This document shows, piece after piece, positions 63,230 to 64,000 of a DNA stretch of 64,000 bases. A model generated the notes under the pieces. That model was not told the origin of the DNA and made no database searches. It saw only the letters and a list, made by a program, of their open reading frames with translations. The position numbers were made by a program, and so were the translations under genes. Positions within the stretch are counted from its first letter, which is position 1. The number at the start of each line of letters is the position of its first letter. The DNA is from Hippopus hippopus. Its lineage: Eukaryota > Mollusca > Bivalvia > Cardiida > Cardiidae. The DNA is taken from assembly GCA_946811185.2 (NCBI GenBank), contig OX328105.1, positions 39,234,845 through 39,298,844 of the forward strand, in the 5' to 3' direction.

Positions 63230-63469
63230 TAGTTAGAAAAGAAATTCGACAAGCAGATTATGCGTTTTTTTTTTTTTGTTTTAATTTAAGATCGTATGAA
63301 TGAGGAAAATACAAAAGTTATGACGTTCGACTTACCCATTTAACCTGTTCAAAATTCCAAATTCCATTTACATTATTTACGAAAAAGGGTTCAATATGGT
63401 CGTGAAAACAAAAGAGTAACTTTGTACATGACATGTTTATGACAAGTGCTTGTTAACCTCAGGCTGCAA

Positions 63470-63745
63470 GCGCCCCGCCCGGGTGGTTCAGTGGTGAGCG
63501 TGTCGGACTCATGACCTGGTGGTTGTGAGTTCGATACCCGGTTGAGGCGAACTTTCTTTCCGGCGTATTTTCGCCTCTCACCTCTGCTGAACCATGTGAG
63601 AAAAGTAGTTGGTGGCTTTGGAAAGAAAGTTGTGTTAGTACTGGTGTGAGAAAGCCAGGAAACACATGTGCGTCACCGACCACCATGATATGACCTTAGC
63701 TGTTAAAGTGGCGTTAAACCCCAATACAACCAACCAACCAACCAA
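63470..63745 (+). mobile_element. SINE, full length, second head type
   Basis: The tRNA-like head has A box TGGTTCAGTGGTGAGCG and B box GAGTTCGATACC. The body AAGTAGTTGGTGGCTTTGG and GTACTGGTGTGAGAAAGCC follows, then the tail TGGCGTTAAACCCC and (CAAC)n. The head differs from the 15140 SINE, but the tail is shared. Confidence 0.85.
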
Positions 63746-64000
63746 TCAAGCTGCAAGCCGGGTAAAAAAAAAATATGTCAGACCACAACGGTGCGATATC
63801 ATCACAAAAGAGGCACCGAATTAACCCTTTGTCCTTGTACATGGATGGAACACACAATTCTTTTCTCAAAATAAAAGGTTGGCGCACTAAAATTTTGTAC
63901 GCAGTTATAAATTTTTAATTTACGCTGCATTTTCATGCTCAGCATCTCTTATCTCGTATATGATTACAGGGAGAAACACGGGAGAAGACAGTTAAACAGT

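Overview
This is an animal nuclear window with no bacterial or viral gene layout. It has spliced genes with GT/AG introns of 0.9 to 16 kb, TATA and AATAAA signals, and very dense small transposons. Two cytosolic HSP70 genes, a mariner pair, an APE-type LINE, tRNA-derived SINEs and a 162-bp-repeat element organised like the bivalve 'pearl' elements point to a bivalve mollusc, probably a heterodont clam. The species is inference from repeat style, not from a marker gene.

Genes. (1) 174-6669 (+): the last three exons of a single-pass membrane protein; the 5' end lies outside the window. (2) 12348-41952 (-): a complete five-exon model for a 185-residue membrane protein, found by splice-phase matching. 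No exon except the 229-bp one is long enough to stand out, and the introns reach 16 kb. (3) and (4): two HSP70 genes head to head, 46342-49449 (-) and 51793-54569 (+). Each is 631 residues with one phase-0 intron after codon 55. They share a 2.3-kb divergent promoter region with heat-shock elements near both TATA boxes. The proteins differ at about three positions, while the introns are unrelated.

Transposons occupy most of the rest. 4407-5741 and 35426-36762 are two mariner copies, each broken by a different frameshift. 19915-24877 is a minus-strand LINE with ORF1, endonuclease, RT and a CCHC tail, decayed by stops and frameshifts. About fifteen SINE copies carry several different tRNA-like heads.

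The dominant structure is a roughly 228-bp palindromic MITE, called family A here. It has ends TTAACCCTTTACCA / TGGTAAAGGGTTAA and a 67-bp near-perfect central hairpin. At least 60 full, partial or deleted copies are present, roughly a fifth of the window. Its TTAA flanks suggest piggyBac-type mobilisation. Copies abut and share one TTAA, sit inside the terminal repeat of a second MITE (family B) at the same TTAA three times, sit inside each other, and themselves host SINE and minisatellite-element insertions. Families C (about 210 bp) and D (217 bp) also have TTAA flanks. Family A orientation: '+' means the half containing GACCCTGAGGAAG is on the left.

The gene calls rest on reading frames, splice sites and phase. 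The transposon families are named by structure only, since no database comparison was possible.
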